Assembly: GCF_028372415.1 (NCBI RefSeq)
Contig: NC_092878.1
Location: forward strand, 137,490,250 to 137,554,249
Direction: 5' to 3'
From: Notamacropus eugenii
Taxonomy: Eukaryota > Chordata > Mammalia > Diprotodontia > Macropodidae
DNA: 64,000 nucleotides
The notes under the pieces are model-generated. The model saw only the letters and a program-made list of their open reading frames with translations. It was not told the origin of the DNA and made no database searches. Within the stretch, counting starts at the first letter, position 1, and every line of letters starts with the position of its first letter. Below, piece after piece: positions 63,906-64,000 of the stretch. A program made the translations under genes and the position numbers.

Positions 63906-64000
63906 TCCAGACCACCTTGGCTTTGGTCCATCTTCCACACAAAGGGTTCAGTAATCCTACACTCATTTTCCTCCTACAAGTTGCATCCCCTTAATGGAAT

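Noticed and set aside
1..64000. CRISPR arrays, operons, ribosome-binding sites, phage or plasmid features
   Set aside because: The window has split genes with GT-AG introns and mammalian interspersed repeats. The short-period arrays are microsatellites.
1..64000. Stand-alone tRNA or rRNA genes
   Set aside because: The only tRNA-like sequences are SINE heads with B-box-like motifs; none can form a complete tRNA.

Overview
This is vertebrate nuclear DNA, almost certainly from a marsupial. Two split genes with consensus splice sites are recognisable. The rest is dense interspersed repeats of metatherian type: CORE/MIR-like and tRNA-headed SINEs, L1 copies, L2, CR1/L3-like LINEs and hAT-type MITEs. 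I do not assign a species. No prokaryotic, CRISPR or intact viral features were seen.

Layout. (1) Bases 1-5600 hold the 5' end of TRMT10A on the minus strand: two coding exons (2726-2916 and 1214-1376) and a candidate noncoding first exon in a CpG-rich promoter at about 4790-5690. The rest of the gene lies left of the window. (2) Bases 5700-19580 are intergenic or 5' flanking DNA filled with repeats, including nested insertions, plus one unexplained pair of exon-like segments near 9.3-9.9 kb. (3) From 19802 to the right edge is MTTP on the plus strand. Its first 12 coding exons are present and encode residues 1-589 in perfect phase. Residue numbers match the human protein as I remember it at all three positions I compared (D361, L435, R540). 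The 3' third of the gene, which encodes the lipid-binding cavity, lies beyond the window. A liver/intestine-type promoter module (HNF1-like and DR1-like sites) sits just upstream of the MTTP start codon.

The genes. TRMT10A is a housekeeping-type tRNA m1G9 methyltransferase driven by a CpG-island promoter. MTTP is the large subunit of the microsomal triglyceride transfer protein, which loads lipid onto apoB in the ER. They are divergent neighbours, as in other mammals, and functionally unrelated. The introns show no further genes.

I found no convincing new biological system. The items most worth a second look are: the frameshifted exon-like block at 9318-9537; a MITE family whose copies are split by three different retroelement classes; an antisense L1 with ORF2 internally deleted; a 5' L1 fragment carrying an unidentified 553-bp insertion; a near-palindromic hAT MITE in MTTP intron 5; and an ACGT-motif cluster in the CpG island. 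Repeat boundaries are read by eye and are usually accurate to tens of bases; exon boundaries are base-exact predictions from splice signals and reading phase.
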